This document shows, in pieces, positions 30,424-38,850 of a stretch of DNA of 64,000 nt (position 1 is its first letter; every line of letters starts with the position of its first letter). A program made the translations under genes and the position numbers. The stretch comes from JAHFUS01 sp035689115. Its GTDB lineage: Bacteria > Actinomycetota > Acidimicrobiia > Acidimicrobiales > GCA-2861595. The notes beneath the pieces are model-generated. The model was not told the origin of the DNA and searched no databases. It saw nothing but the letters and a program-made list of their open reading frames with translations. The stretch spans positions 15,545 to 79,544 of the forward strand of contig DASSMA010000078.1 of the NCBI GenBank assembly GCA_035689115.1, given 5' to 3'.

Positions 30424-31719
30424 TTGTACCAGAACGACTTCATCACCCGCGAGGCGGAAGCGCTCGAGCGTGAATGGGCCGAGGACCCCCGCTGGCGGGG
30501 CGTCCGGCGTGACTACTCGGCGGCCGACGTGGTGCGGCTGCGGGGCTCCACCCGCATCGACCACACCCTGGCGACGCAGGGGGCGGCCAAGCTGTGGGAC
30601 CTCCTCCACACCGAGAACTACGTGCACGCCCTCGGCGCCATGACCGGCGGCCAGGCGGTGCAGATGGTGCGGGCCGGCCTCCAGGCCATCTACCTGTCGG
30701 GGTGGCAGGTGGCGGCCGACGCCAACCTGTCCGAGCACGTCTACCCCGACCAGAGCCTGTACCCGGCCAACAGCGTCCCGTCGGTCGTGCGGCGCATCAA
30801 CAACGCCCTGCGCCGGGCCGACCAGATCGAGTGGGCAGAGGGCCGGGTCACCCGCGACTGGATGGTGCCGATCGTGGCCGACGCCGAGGCCGGCTTCGGT
30901 GGCCCCCTCAACGCCTTCGAGCTGATGCGGGGGATGATCGAGGCGGGGGCGGCCGGCGTCCACTGGGAGGACCAGCTGGCGGCCGAGAAGAAGTGCGGGC
31001 ACATGGGCGGCAAGGTGCTGGTGCCCACGTCCCAGCACATCCGCACCCTGACCGCCGCCCGGCTGGCGGCCGACGTGGCCGGCGTCCCCACCCTGATCGT
31101 GGCCCGCACCGACTCGCTGGGCGCCAAGCTGCTCACCAGCGACGTCGACCCCCGGGACCACTCGTTCCTCACCGGCGAGCGCACGGCCGAGGGCTACTTC
31201 CGCACCCGCGACTGCATGGAGGCGTCGATCGCCCGGGGCGTCGCCTACGCCCCCTACGCCGACCTCGTGTGGTGCGAGACCTCGACGCCCGACCTCGACG
31301 ACGCCCGGGCCTTCGCCGAGGGCGTGCTGGCCGAGTACCCCGACACGATGCTGGCCTACAACTGCTCGCCGTCGTTCAACTGGAAGCGCCACCTCGACGA
31401 CGAGACCATCCGCCGGTTCCAGAAGGAGCTGGGCGCCATGGGCTACCGGTTCCAGTTCATCACCCTGGCCGGCTTCCACGCCCTGAACGTGTCGATGTTC
31501 GAGCTGGCCGCCCGCTACGTGGACGAGGACATGTCGGCCTACGTCGCCCTCCAGGAGCGGGAGTTCGACCTGGAGCCCGAGGGCTACACCGCCACCCGCC
31601 ACCAGCGCGAGGTCGGCGCCGGCTGGTTCGACGAGGTCGCCACCATCGTCTCCGGCGGCCGGGCCGCCACCCTCGCCCTCGAAGGCTCCACCGAGGAGGA
31701 CCAGTTCACCAACGCCTGA
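30424..31719 (+). CDS. aceA: Isocitrate lyase
   Basis: Splits isocitrate into succinate and glyoxylate. A 431-residue protein with the catalytic-loop motif KKCGH near residue 195, the metal/substrate motif ADAEAGFGG and FQFITLAGFHALN towards the C-terminus. TTG start at 30424 follows a very strong AGGAGG. Size matches the about 430-residue class found in actinobacteria and proteobacteria. It is convergent with the DoxX-Rieske gene, seven bases apart. Confidence 0.98.
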   Translation: MYQNDFITREAEALEREWAEDPRWRGVRRDYSAADVVRLRGSTRIDHTLATQGAAKLWDLLHTENYVHALGAMTGGQAVQMVRAGLQAIYLSGWQVAADANLSEHVYPDQSLYPANSVPSVVRRINNALRRADQIEWAEGRVTRDWMVPIVADAEAGFGGPLNAFELMRGMIEAGAAGVHWEDQLAAEKKCGHMGGKVLVPTSQHIRTLTAARLAADVAGVPTLIVARTDSLGAKLLTSDVDPRDHSFLTGERTAEGYFRTRDCMEASIARGVAYAPYADLVWCETSTPDLDDARAFAEGVLAEYPDTMLAYNCSPSFNWKRHLDDETIRRFQKELGAMGYRFQFITLAGFHALNVSMFELAARYVDEDMSAYVALQEREFDLEPEGYTATRHQREVGAGWFDEVATIVSGGRAATLALEGSTEEDQFTNA

Positions 31720-31726
31720 GCGCCGC

Positions 31727-32857
31727 TCAGTCGGCGCGGTAGAGGACGCCGCCCTCGTCGAGGACGGGGATCGACGCCAGCGGCCGGCGGGCGGGCCCCA
31801 CGAGCGGCTGGCCGGTGGAGGCGTCGAACACCGCGCCGTGGCACGGGCAGTGGAACGAGCGGCCGTCAGCGGCCAGGCCGACACGGCAGCCGGCGTGCGT
31901 GCACACGGCGCTGAACGCCACGAACCGGCCCTCGGTCGGTTGGAGGACCCAGGACGGCTGGCCGCTGACGGGGTCGCGGAACCTGGCGCCGCTGCCCACC
32001 GGCACGGCGCTGGCGGGGCCCAGGGCGATCCCCGACGGCGCCGCCGTGGTCGGGGGTTCGGTGGTGGTCGACGGTGCGGTGGTCCGGTGCCTCGTCGTGG
32101 TCGGGCTGCTCGCCGGCTCGGTCGTGCTCGGGGGCTCTGGGGCCGTGGTGCTCGGCGCCGGCGCCCCGGAGGTCCGCACCCGGGCGGCGCCAAGGGTCTC
32201 GCCGTCGGGGCTCGGGCGGTTGTCGAGCAGCCGCCCCACGACGGCGGTGAGCCCGCCGCCCACGAGGGCCAGCAGGGCGGCCCCGCCGCCGACCACGCCC
32301 CGCGCCAGGACTGCCCGCCGGTCCAGCTCGCCGGCGCCGATGTGCATGCGGTCGCGCACCACCGCCTCCCGGTGGGACAACCACGAGTCCACCGACAGGA
32401 CCGGGTCCGGCCCGGCGACGAGCAACGGCGTCCAGGCGAAGACGAACACGATGTCGGGTCCGAGGTAGTAGGGGTGGGTGTGCCAGCTCACCGTGAGCAG
32501 GAACCCGACCGCCAGCAGGAGGCCTCCGGCCGCCGCCACCCGCGCCCACATCCCCAGCAGCGTGGCCACCCCGACCAGGAGCTCGGCGAACGCCAGGACG
32601 ACGGCGAAGGCCACCGCGTGATGACCGACGACCGTTAGCAGTCCCCCGACGGGGCTCTGCTGCTGGGCGGCCTGGATCTGGGCCTGCACGGAGCCGGGCG
32701 ACTTGGGGTCGACGAACTGGCGGTCGGCCAGCTTCTGGAGGCCGGCGAACACGTAGGTCACGCCGAGGAAGGCCCGAAGGGCCAGCAGCGTCCAGTTGGG
32801 CCCGGCATTCGCCTCGGACGGGGCCGGCGGTGTGCGCTGGCCCCCCCACGCCGTCAT
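31727..32857 (-). CDS. DoxX-like membrane domain fused to a Rieske [2Fe-2S] domain
   Basis: A 376-residue fusion. Residues about 20-160 form a DoxX-type four-helix membrane domain (LGVTYVFAGLQKLADRQF, ending WTPLLVAGPDPVLSVDSWL). A further membrane helix lies at about 180-200 (GGAALLALVGGGLTAVVG) and a Thr/Ser/Pro linker at about 225-275. Residues about 280-376 are a Rieske domain with both cluster-binding boxes, CTHAGC and CPCHGA. The Rieske domain is expected outside the membrane. The electron donor and acceptor are unknown. Rieske ferredoxin-like proteins of this kind occur alone elsewhere; the fusion suggests that the DoxX part handles a quinone or thiol electron carrier, which is inference. 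Confidence 0.9.
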   Translation of the reverse strand: MTAWGGQRTPPAPSEANAGPNWTLLALRAFLGVTYVFAGLQKLADRQFVDPKSPGSVQAQIQAAQQQSPVGGLLTVVGHHAVAFAVVLAFAELLVGVATLLGMWARVAAAGGLLLAVGFLLTVSWHTHPYYLGPDIVFVFAWTPLLVAGPDPVLSVDSWLSHREAVVRDRMHIGAGELDRRAVLARGVVGGGAALLALVGGGLTAVVGRLLDNRPSPDGETLGAARVRTSGAPAPSTTAPEPPSTTEPASSPTTTRHRTTAPSTTTEPPTTAAPSGIALGPASAVPVGSGARFRDPVSGQPSWVLQPTEGRFVAFSAVCTHAGCRVGLAADGRSFHCPCHGAVFDASTGQPLVGPARRPLASIPVLDEGGVLYRAD

Positions 32858-32962
32858 GGTCCGAGGCTACGAACGGGCAGGTATGACCAGCGCCAGCGCC
32901 CGGTTAAGAGCCGGCCAACGAACCGCAAAGGGACGGCAGGGCCGAAACGGGCCGTCAGGAAA

Positions 32963-35671
32963 TCAGCCCTTGGCGTCGGCCCAGGTGGCGCCCCAGGCCA
33001 GGTTGACCTCGAGAGGGACGCGCAGGTCGGCGGCGTGGGCCATGGCGTCGAGGGTGAGCTCGGCGGCCCGGTCCCGCTCGCCCTCGGGCACCTCGAGGAT
33101 GACCTCGTCGTGCACCTGGAGCACGATGCGGCTGGCCAGGCCCTCGCGCTCGAGGGCGCCGTCGAGGCGGACGAGGGCGACCTTGAAGATGTCGGCCGCC
33201 AGGCCCTGGATGCCGGCGTTCATCGCCTGGCGCTCCCCCGCCTGACGGATGCGGTAGTTGAGCGAGCTCAGCTCGGGGATGAGCCGGCGCCGGCCGAACA
33301 GCGTCTCGGTGTAGCCCCGGTCACGCGCCTCCTGCACGGTGCGCTCCATGTACGCCTTCACGTTCGGGAAGGCGGCGAAGTAGGCGCCGAGGATCTGGGC
33401 CGCCTCCTCCACCGGGATGCCGAGCCGCTGGGACAGCCCGTAGGCCTCCATGCCGTAGGCCAGCCCGTAGGAGACCATCTTGGCCTTCGACCGCATGGCC
33501 CTGGTGACGCCGTCGGGCTCCACGCCGAAGATGCGCGAGGCGGTGGCGGTGTGGATGTCGACGCCCGACTCGAAGGCGTCGATGAGGCCGGGGTCCTCGG
33601 CCAGGTGGGCGATGACCCGCAGCTCGATCTGGTTGTAGTCGGCCACCAGGAACACCGCCCCGTCGTCGGGGATGAAGGCTGACCGGAAGCGGTGGCCCTC
33701 GTCGGTGCGGGTGGGGATGTTGTGGAGGTTGGGGCGGTCGGAGGACAGCCGGCCGGTGCGGGCGACCGTCTGCTGGAACGTGGCGTGGATGCGCCCGTCG
33801 GCGCCCACCTCGTTGAGGAGCGCCTCCCCGTAGGTGGAGCGCAGCTTCTCGACCTCGCGGTAGCGGAGCAGCTTGTCGATGACCGGGTGCTGGCCCTTCA
33901 GCTTCTCCAGCGAGGCGGCGTCGGTGGAGTAGCCGGTCTTGGTCTTCTTCTGGGGCTGGAGCTTCAGCTCGTCGAACAGCACCGCCCGCAGCTGCTTGGT
34001 GGAGTTGACGAGGAACGGGTGGCCGACGATCTCCTGGATCTCGGCGTCGAGCACCTGGCACTCGGCGGCCAGGCCGTCGGCCAGCTCCCGCAGCTGGGCA
34101 ACGTGGACCCGCACGCCCACCTTCTCCATGCGGGCCAGGACCCGCACCAGGGGCCGCTCGACGTCGTCGTAGAGACGCCGCAGGCCGCGCGCCTCCAGGG
34201 CGGTGGCCAGCGCCGGCGCCAGCCGGGCCACGGCGGCCGCCCGGCGGGCCGTCTCCTCCACCGGGTCGGTGGCGGTGCCGTCGAGGTCGAGCTGGCCGGG
34301 GGGCGGGGCGCCGGGGCCCCGCAGGTCGACGTCGGTGTAGCGGGCGACCAGGTCCTCCAGCAGGTAGGCCACCTCGGCCGGGTCCACCAGGTAGGCGGCG
34401 ACCGCCGTGTCGAGATCGAGGCTGCGGACGTCGACGCCGTGGCGGTCGAGGCCCCGCATCAGCTCCTTGGCCCGGTGGGCGGCCAGCGGGCGCCCGTCCG
34501 CTCCGAACAGGCGGCCGAGGGCGAGGACGACCGCCGGATCGTCGAGGAGGCCGGCGCCGAACCAGAACGCGGGCGCCCGGGTGGCCTCGGCCGGCGCCGG
34601 CTCGGCCAGGGCCAGGCCGGCCACGTCGGACCGCCCCTCCTCGCCCGTCCAGCGCACGTCGGCGGCCAGGGCGGCGGTGCTCCCTGCCAGCCGGTCGGCC
34701 ACCGCCACCGCCTCGTCGGCCGTCCCCACCTTCGTGACCTCGACCTCCAGCGGCCGGCCGGCGGCGGCGGCGGTGGCGCCGGCCTGGGCGCCGGCGGGGC
34801 CGCCGACCGCCTCCATCAGCCGGTCCCACAGCGTGCGGAACTCGAGGAAGTTGAACAGCTTGCGAACCTCGTCGAGGTCGAAGCCACCCATCTTGAGGTC
34901 TTCCACGTCGCACTCGATGGGCACGTCCCGCACCAGCGGCGTGGCCCGGGCGTTGCTGCGCACCTGGGCCTCGTGGGCGATCAGGCTCTCCCGCAGCTTG
35001 GGCGTGTTCTTGTCGACGTTGGCGAACACGCCGTCGAGGTCGCCCCAGGTGTTGATGAGCTTGGCGGCCGTCTTCTCCCCCACCCCCGGCACGCCGGGCA
35101 GGTTGTCGGACGGGTCGCCCCGGAGGGCGGCGTACTGCGGGTAGTCGGCCGGCGTGACGCCGGTGCGCTCCTTGATCCCCGCCTCGTCGTAATCGGCGTA
35201 GTCGCTGACCCCCCGCTTGTTGTAGAGGACCCGCACGTGGGGGTCCTCCACCAGCTGGTAGGCGTCGCGGTCGCCGGTGACCACCACGATGTCGTCGCCG
35301 CGGTCCCGGCCCTGCGTGGCGAGGGTGGCGATGATGTCGTCGGCCTCGTAGCCGGCCAGCTCCAGGACAGGGATGTGGAGGGTCTCCACCACCTGGCGCA
35401 CGAGACCCATCTGCTGGCGCAGCACGTCGGGCGCCTCGGCCCGCCCCGCCTTGTAGTCGCTCACCATCTCGTGGCGGAAGGTGGGCTCGGGCCGGTCGAA
35501 GGCCACGGCGATGCCGTCGGGCTTCTGGTCCTGGAGCAGGTAGACCAGCATCGAGGTGAACCCGAACACGGCGTTGGTGACCTGCCCCGACGCCGTCGCC
35601 ATGTCGGTGGGCAGGGCGAAGAACGCCCGGTAGGCGAGGCTGTTGCCGTCCAGCAGGAGGATCTTCGCCAC
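32963..35671 (-). CDS. polA: DNA polymerase I
   Basis: Repair and Okazaki-fragment polymerase. The 902-residue protein has a 5'-nuclease domain (about 1-290; VTGDRDAYQLV, GDPSDNLPGVPGVGEKTA), a middle exonuclease-like domain lacking the proofreading acidic residues, and a family A polymerase domain with motif A VADYNQIELRVIAH, motif B SKAKMVSYGLAYGM and motif C QVHDEVI. The residue equivalent to E. coli Phe762 is Tyr, as in mycobacteria. GTG start at 35671 (VAKILLLDGNSLAYRAFF) gives the standard N-terminus; the open frame beyond it is shadow. The first palindrome begins 29 bases upstream. Confidence 0.97.
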   Translation of the reverse strand: MAKILLLDGNSLAYRAFFALPTDMATASGQVTNAVFGFTSMLVYLLQDQKPDGIAVAFDRPEPTFRHEMVSDYKAGRAEAPDVLRQQMGLVRQVVETLHIPVLELAGYEADDIIATLATQGRDRGDDIVVVTGDRDAYQLVEDPHVRVLYNKRGVSDYADYDEAGIKERTGVTPADYPQYAALRGDPSDNLPGVPGVGEKTAAKLINTWGDLDGVFANVDKNTPKLRESLIAHEAQVRSNARATPLVRDVPIECDVEDLKMGGFDLDEVRKLFNFLEFRTLWDRLMEAVGGPAGAQAGATAAAAGRPLEVEVTKVGTADEAVAVADRLAGSTAALAADVRWTGEEGRSDVAGLALAEPAPAEATRAPAFWFGAGLLDDPAVVLALGRLFGADGRPLAAHRAKELMRGLDRHGVDVRSLDLDTAVAAYLVDPAEVAYLLEDLVARYTDVDLRGPGAPPPGQLDLDGTATDPVEETARRAAAVARLAPALATALEARGLRRLYDDVERPLVRVLARMEKVGVRVHVAQLRELADGLAAECQVLDAEIQEIVGHPFLVNSTKQLRAVLFDELKLQPQKKTKTGYSTDAASLEKLKGQHPVIDKLLRYREVEKLRSTYGEALLNEVGADGRIHATFQQTVARTGRLSSDRPNLHNIPTRTDEGHRFRSAFIPDDGAVFLVADYNQIELRVIAHLAEDPGLIDAFESGVDIHTATASRIFGVEPDGVTRAMRSKAKMVSYGLAYGMEAYGLSQRLGIPVEEAAQILGAYFAAFPNVKAYMERTVQEARDRGYTETLFGRRRLIPELSSLNYRIRQAGERQAMNAGIQGLAADIFKVALVRLDGALEREGLASRIVLQVHDEVILEVPEGERDRAAELTLDAMAHAADLRVPLEVNLAWGATWADAKG

Positions 35672-35700
35672 GCCGCCGATGCTACGGCGCGCCCCGCCCC

Positions 35701-35751
35701 GTTGATGTCGCCGGATCGACACGGCCGGCGTGTCTTTCCGGCGACATGAAG
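35701..35751. repeat. 51-bp palindrome, copy 1, upstream of the AbiEi/DUF559 gene
   Basis: Arms of 23 bases (35701-35723 and 35729-35751) around centre GCCGG; core ATGTCGCCGG...CCGGCGACAT with a few mismatches. It matches the element at 36708-36758. It sits between the divergent polA and DUF559 genes, so it cannot be a transcription terminator for either. Confidence 0.85.
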
Positions 35752-35786
35752 GTCGTTGTCGCACCCCCTGGGCATCCTGGCCCGCC

Positions 35787-36704
35787 ATGGATGAGTCGAT
35801 CTTGGACGAGAAGATGCGGGAGCTGGCCGGGCGCCAGCACGCGGTGGTCGGCCGGGAGCAGCTCCGGGCGCTCGGCGCCACGCGCCAGGCGGCCCGGCGC
35901 CGGGAAGTGTCGACCGACTGGGAGCCGGTCACTCGGCGCGTGCTCCGGCTGGCCGGGGCACCCGTCACGGACCGACAGCGGGCGATGGCGGCGGTCCTCG
36001 ATGCCGGCGCCGGCGCCCTCCTGTCGCACGCCTCGGCGGCCGCCCTGTGGGGGCTGGCGGGGTTCGACCTCGGTCGTCTGGAGGTCACCCGGGCGAGGCG
36101 GGGGCCGAACCGCTCCACCTCATTGGCTCGGCTCCACCACCCCATCCGCCTGCCGGCGCACCACGCCACCGAGCGGGACGGGATCCCCGTCACCACACTG
36201 GCCCGCACCGTCGCCGACCTGGCCGCCACCGAACATGTGCTCAGGGTGGAGCGGGCCGCCCACGCCGCCGTCCGCATGGGGCTCACGTGGGCCGCGCTGG
36301 CGGCGGTGCACGACGAGTTGCCCGCCCACCGGCCCGGCATCCGCGCCATGCGGGCCCTGCTGGCGGCCAACGCCGGCCTGGCCCCGCTGGGCAGCGGGCT
36401 GGAGGGCACGGTCCTGCGCCTGCTCGCCGATGCCGGGTTGCCGGCGCCCCGCCGCCAGGTCGACCTGGGAGGCGACGACTGGATCGGCCGGGTGGACTTC
36501 TACTTCGGGGAAGCCCGCCTTGTGCTGGAGGTCGACGGGCAGTGGTGCCACGCCGCGCCGCCCGACGTCCTCCACGACGGACGACGCACCGCCGCCCTGG
36601 AGGAGGCCGGCTTCCGGGTGCTCCGCGTCCCCGAGGCGATGGTCCGCGATACCCCCGGCGAGGTCGCCCGCCTGGTCCGGCGGGCCCTCGCCGGCGTCGC
36701 CTGA
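35787..36704 (+). CDS. AbiEi-like / DUF559 (Vsr-like endonuclease fold) protein
   Basis: A 305-residue protein. The N-terminal half resembles AbiEi-type antitoxin regions, with LLSHASAAALWGLAG and GIPVTTLARTVADLAATE. The C-terminal about 85 residues are DUF559-like, related to the Vsr/PD-(D/E)XK nuclease fold, with WIGRVDFYFGEARLVLEVDG and DGRRTAALEEAGFRVLRVPEA; Asp and Glu-x-Asp at the expected metal site are present. No cognate AbiEii toxin gene is next to it, so a classical type IV toxin-antitoxin pair is unlikely. Two matching palindromes flank it at 35701-35751 and 36708-36758. ATG at 35787 is used because the frame before it runs through the palindrome. Function unknown. Confidence 0.82.
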   Translation: MDESILDEKMRELAGRQHAVVGREQLRALGATRQAARRREVSTDWEPVTRRVLRLAGAPVTDRQRAMAAVLDAGAGALLSHASAAALWGLAGFDLGRLEVTRARRGPNRSTSLARLHHPIRLPAHHATERDGIPVTTLARTVADLAATEHVLRVERAAHAAVRMGLTWAALAAVHDELPAHRPGIRAMRALLAANAGLAPLGSGLEGTVLRLLADAGLPAPRRQVDLGGDDWIGRVDFYFGEARLVLEVDGQWCHAAPPDVLHDGRRTAALEEAGFRVLRVPEAMVRDTPGEVARLVRRALAGVA

Positions 36705-36707
36705 GCT

Positions 36708-36758
36708 GTTCATGTCGCCGGAACGACACGGCCGGCGTGTCGTTCCGGCGACATGAAC
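36708..36758. repeat. 51-bp palindrome, copy 2, downstream of the AbiEi/DUF559 gene
   Basis: Perfect 23-base arms (36708-36730 and 36736-36758) around centre GCCGG. It starts three bases after the DUF559 stop and ends eight bases before the convergent lipoprotein gene, so this copy could also terminate both. Same element as 35701-35751, with the mismatches of copy 1 corrected. Confidence 0.88.
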
Positions 36759-36766
36759 GTGGGGGG

Positions 36767-37465
36767 CTAGACCTGGTTGATCTTGGTGGACCCGTTCTCG
36801 TCGGTCACCACCGCCTCCAGGGTTCGGGTGGTGGTGCCGTCGTTGAGGGTGCAGCGGATCTTGCCGCCGATGTCGAGCACCTGGATCTTGGCCGGGCCGC
36901 AGTCGACGGCGAGCGCCTCGGGAGCGACCTTGAGCTGGGCGGCGGACTGCTCTCGGATCGTGGCCACGAGCTGGGTGACGATCACCACCGGGCGGGCGGG
37001 CCGGAACTGGTAGCTGCGGATCCCGCCCTCGCTGGCCGGCCCGATCGCCACCACCGTGACCGTGTACGGGATCTCCACCCCGTCCGCCCGCACGGTGCAG
37101 CCCACCGTGGCGCCCAGGTCGCCGACCGGCTGGCCGTTCGGGCAGGAGGCGTTGTCGACGGTGAGGTCGGGGGTCTGCTTCTTCTGGATCGCCAGCAGCT
37201 GCTGCTCGACGGTGAGTCGGCTGTCGACGGGGAGGGTGGGCCCGGTGGGCGCCGCCGTGGTGGTGGCGCCGGCGGCCGGCGCAGCGCTGGGGGCGGGACT
37301 GCCCGGGGCCCCCACCGTGGCCGGGACGGCGGTGCTGGCGAACGACACGGCGCTGCCCGGCGAGGTGGTGGTGGTCGTACGCGGCGGGGCCGCACCCTCC
37401 GAGCCCTTGCACGCGCCGGCCGCCAGCACCGCGACGACGGCCGTCAGCCGCAGCCATCGGGTCAC
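36767..37465 (-). CDS. Secreted lipoprotein with two DUF4333-like domains
   Basis: A 232-residue predicted lipoprotein. Signal peptide with lipobox LAAGAC at residues 15-20, then a Thr/Pro/Ala-rich linker, then two related domains of about 65 residues. Each has a Cys near its start (DNASCPNGQPVGDLGATVGC and VDCGPAKIQVLDIGGKIRC) and a second Cys about 15 residues later, the DUF4333 pattern. Role unknown. GTG at 37465 is preferred because the in-frame ATG at 37501 would leave only six bases before the divergent DtxR-type gene. Confidence 0.78.
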   Translation of the reverse strand: MTRWLRLTAVVAVLAAGACKGSEGAAPPRTTTTTSPGSAVSFASTAVPATVGAPGSPAPSAAPAAGATTTAAPTGPTLPVDSRLTVEQQLLAIQKKQTPDLTVDNASCPNGQPVGDLGATVGCTVRADGVEIPYTVTVVAIGPASEGGIRSYQFRPARPVVIVTQLVATIREQSAAQLKVAPEALAVDCGPAKIQVLDIGGKIRCTLNDGTTTRTLEAVVTDENGSTKINQV

Positions 37466-37507
37466 CCGGCAGACTCTACGACTGCGGCGGTCCCATACCA
37501 TGGCGCC

Positions 37508-38176
37508 ATGTCCGATGGCTTCCACCCGCCCCTCGAGGAGTACCTGGAGGCGATCCACGAGCTCGAGGAGGAGGGCATCGTCGTCATCCAGGCCCGCCTG
37601 GCCGAGCGCCTCGGGCACTCGGCACCGTCGGTGTCGGAGATGGTGCGGCGGCTGCGGGCCGACGGCTACGTGGACCTGCGGGACCGGGCCCTGGTGCTCA
37701 CCGAGAAGGGCCGGGCCCGGGCCGAGAGCGTGGTGCGCAAGCACCGCCTGGCCGAGCGGCTGCTCACCGACGTGATCGGGCTGCCGTGGCACAAGGCCCA
37801 CGTCGAGGCCTGCCGGTGGGAGCACGTCATCTCCGACGAGGTCGAGGAGCGCCTGGTGGTCCTGCTCCAGAACCCCGCCACCTGCCCGCACGGCAACCCC
37901 ATCCCCGGCGCCGGCCCGGCCGGGTACGAGGACCAGCTGGTGGCGCTGGCCGGCGCCGCGCCCGGCGACCGGGTCCGGCTGCGCCGGGTCACCGAGCAGG
38001 TCGAGATCGACATGGACGCCCTCACCTACCTGAACGACAACGGCTTCGTGCCGGGGGAGGTGGCCCGGGTGCTGGCCAAGGCCCCCGACGGCACCCTCAC
38101 CCTCGAGGTGCCGGCGGGCACCATCGCCCTCGGTCCCAGCCTGGCCAGCCAGCTGTACGTGGTGGCCTCTTCCTAG
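37508..38176 (+). CDS. DtxR/IdeR-family metal-dependent repressor
   Basis: A 222-residue iron-type regulator. Winged helix (about 10-65; ARLAERLGHSAPSVSEMVRRL), dimerisation domain (about 66-140; RKHRLAERLLTDVIGL, EACRWEHVISDEVE) and C-terminal FeoA/SH3-like domain. Of the DtxR primary metal-site ligands, Cys102, Glu105 and His106 are conserved, and the ancillary site His79, Glu83 and His98 is intact. The residue that aligns with Met10 of DtxR is Glu11. Metal specificity (iron versus manganese) is therefore uncertain. Its TAG stop overlaps the stop of the convergent acyltransferase within CTAG. Confidence 0.92.
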   Translation: MSDGFHPPLEEYLEAIHELEEEGIVVIQARLAERLGHSAPSVSEMVRRLRADGYVDLRDRALVLTEKGRARAESVVRKHRLAERLLTDVIGLPWHKAHVEACRWEHVISDEVEERLVVLLQNPATCPHGNPIPGAGPAGYEDQLVALAGAAPGDRVRLRRVTEQVEIDMDALTYLNDNGFVPGEVARVLAKAPDGTLTLEVPAGTIALGPSLASQLYVVASS

Positions 38177-38757
38177 GCCGAGTCGCCGGCCGGCGCCAGG
38201 TCGGCCGCAAGGGTCCTGATCACCCGGGCGGCCGGCCCGGCGACGACGCTGAAGGGAGGCACGTCCTTCGTGACGATCGCCCCGGCGCCGACGACGCTTT
38301 CCCGGCCGACGGTCACGCCCTTCAGGATCAGGGCCCGGCTCCCGATCCACGCGCCGTCCTCGATGCGGACCGGGCGCACCTGCAGCGGGGCGCTGCCGAC
38401 CGGGTGCTGGTCGGTGTCCATGATGAGGACGTCGCGGGCGATCTTGCAGTCCCTGCCGATCGCGACCGATCCGAAGGCCACGATCTCGGTGTTCCGGTTG
38501 AGGTAGGTGCCCTTGCCGATCTGGACCACGGCGTCGTCCCAGCACTCGATCCGCACGCCCGGGTACAGCCGGCAGTCGGACAGGTCGATGCGGCCCCCGT
38601 GGTTCACCAGCTTCGGCAGTGGGAGGCCGGGCGTGACCTTCAGGACCCCCGCCGCCGTCGCCCGCCTGCGGACCCACAAGCCGAGCGAGAGGTCGGCGAC
38701 GCCGTTGGCGGCGATGCGGCCCGCCACGTGGCGCCAGCGCGAGACGACCCTGCCCAC
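38173..38757 (-). CDS. Left-handed beta-helix acyltransferase (hexapeptide repeat, sugar O-acetyltransferase type)
   Basis: A protein of about 194 residues, probably transferring an acetyl group to a sugar of a surface glycan. Hexapeptide repeats run from about residue 65 (GTYLNRNTEIVAFGSVAIGRDCKIARD) to 170 (GVTVGRESVVGAGAIVTKDV), with the usual active-site region DTDQHPVG and the closing VVAGPAARVIR. GTG at 38757 avoids an Arg-rich 30-residue extension that would result from a start at 38847. It is isolated from other glycan genes; the target is unknown. Confidence 0.85.
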   Translation of the reverse strand: MGRVVSRWRHVAGRIAANGVADLSLGLWVRRRATAAGVLKVTPGLPLPKLVNHGGRIDLSDCRLYPGVRIECWDDAVVQIGKGTYLNRNTEIVAFGSVAIGRDCKIARDVLIMDTDQHPVGSAPLQVRPVRIEDGAWIGSRALILKGVTVGRESVVGAGAIVTKDVPPFSVVAGPAARVIRTLAADLAPAGDSA

Positions 38758-38850
38758 GGCGCCGATCGTCCCTGCCCGGGAGTCGCCCCGGCAATGGCCC
38801 CCCCGTCGCCGTTGAGTATCCGTTGAGCGGACTCGCCGGCGGGGCACCCG

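Noticed and set aside
35787..36704. Type IV AbiE toxin-antitoxin pair
   Set aside because: The AbiEi-like part has no AbiEii nucleotidyltransferase toxin gene beside it; neighbours are polA and a lipoprotein.
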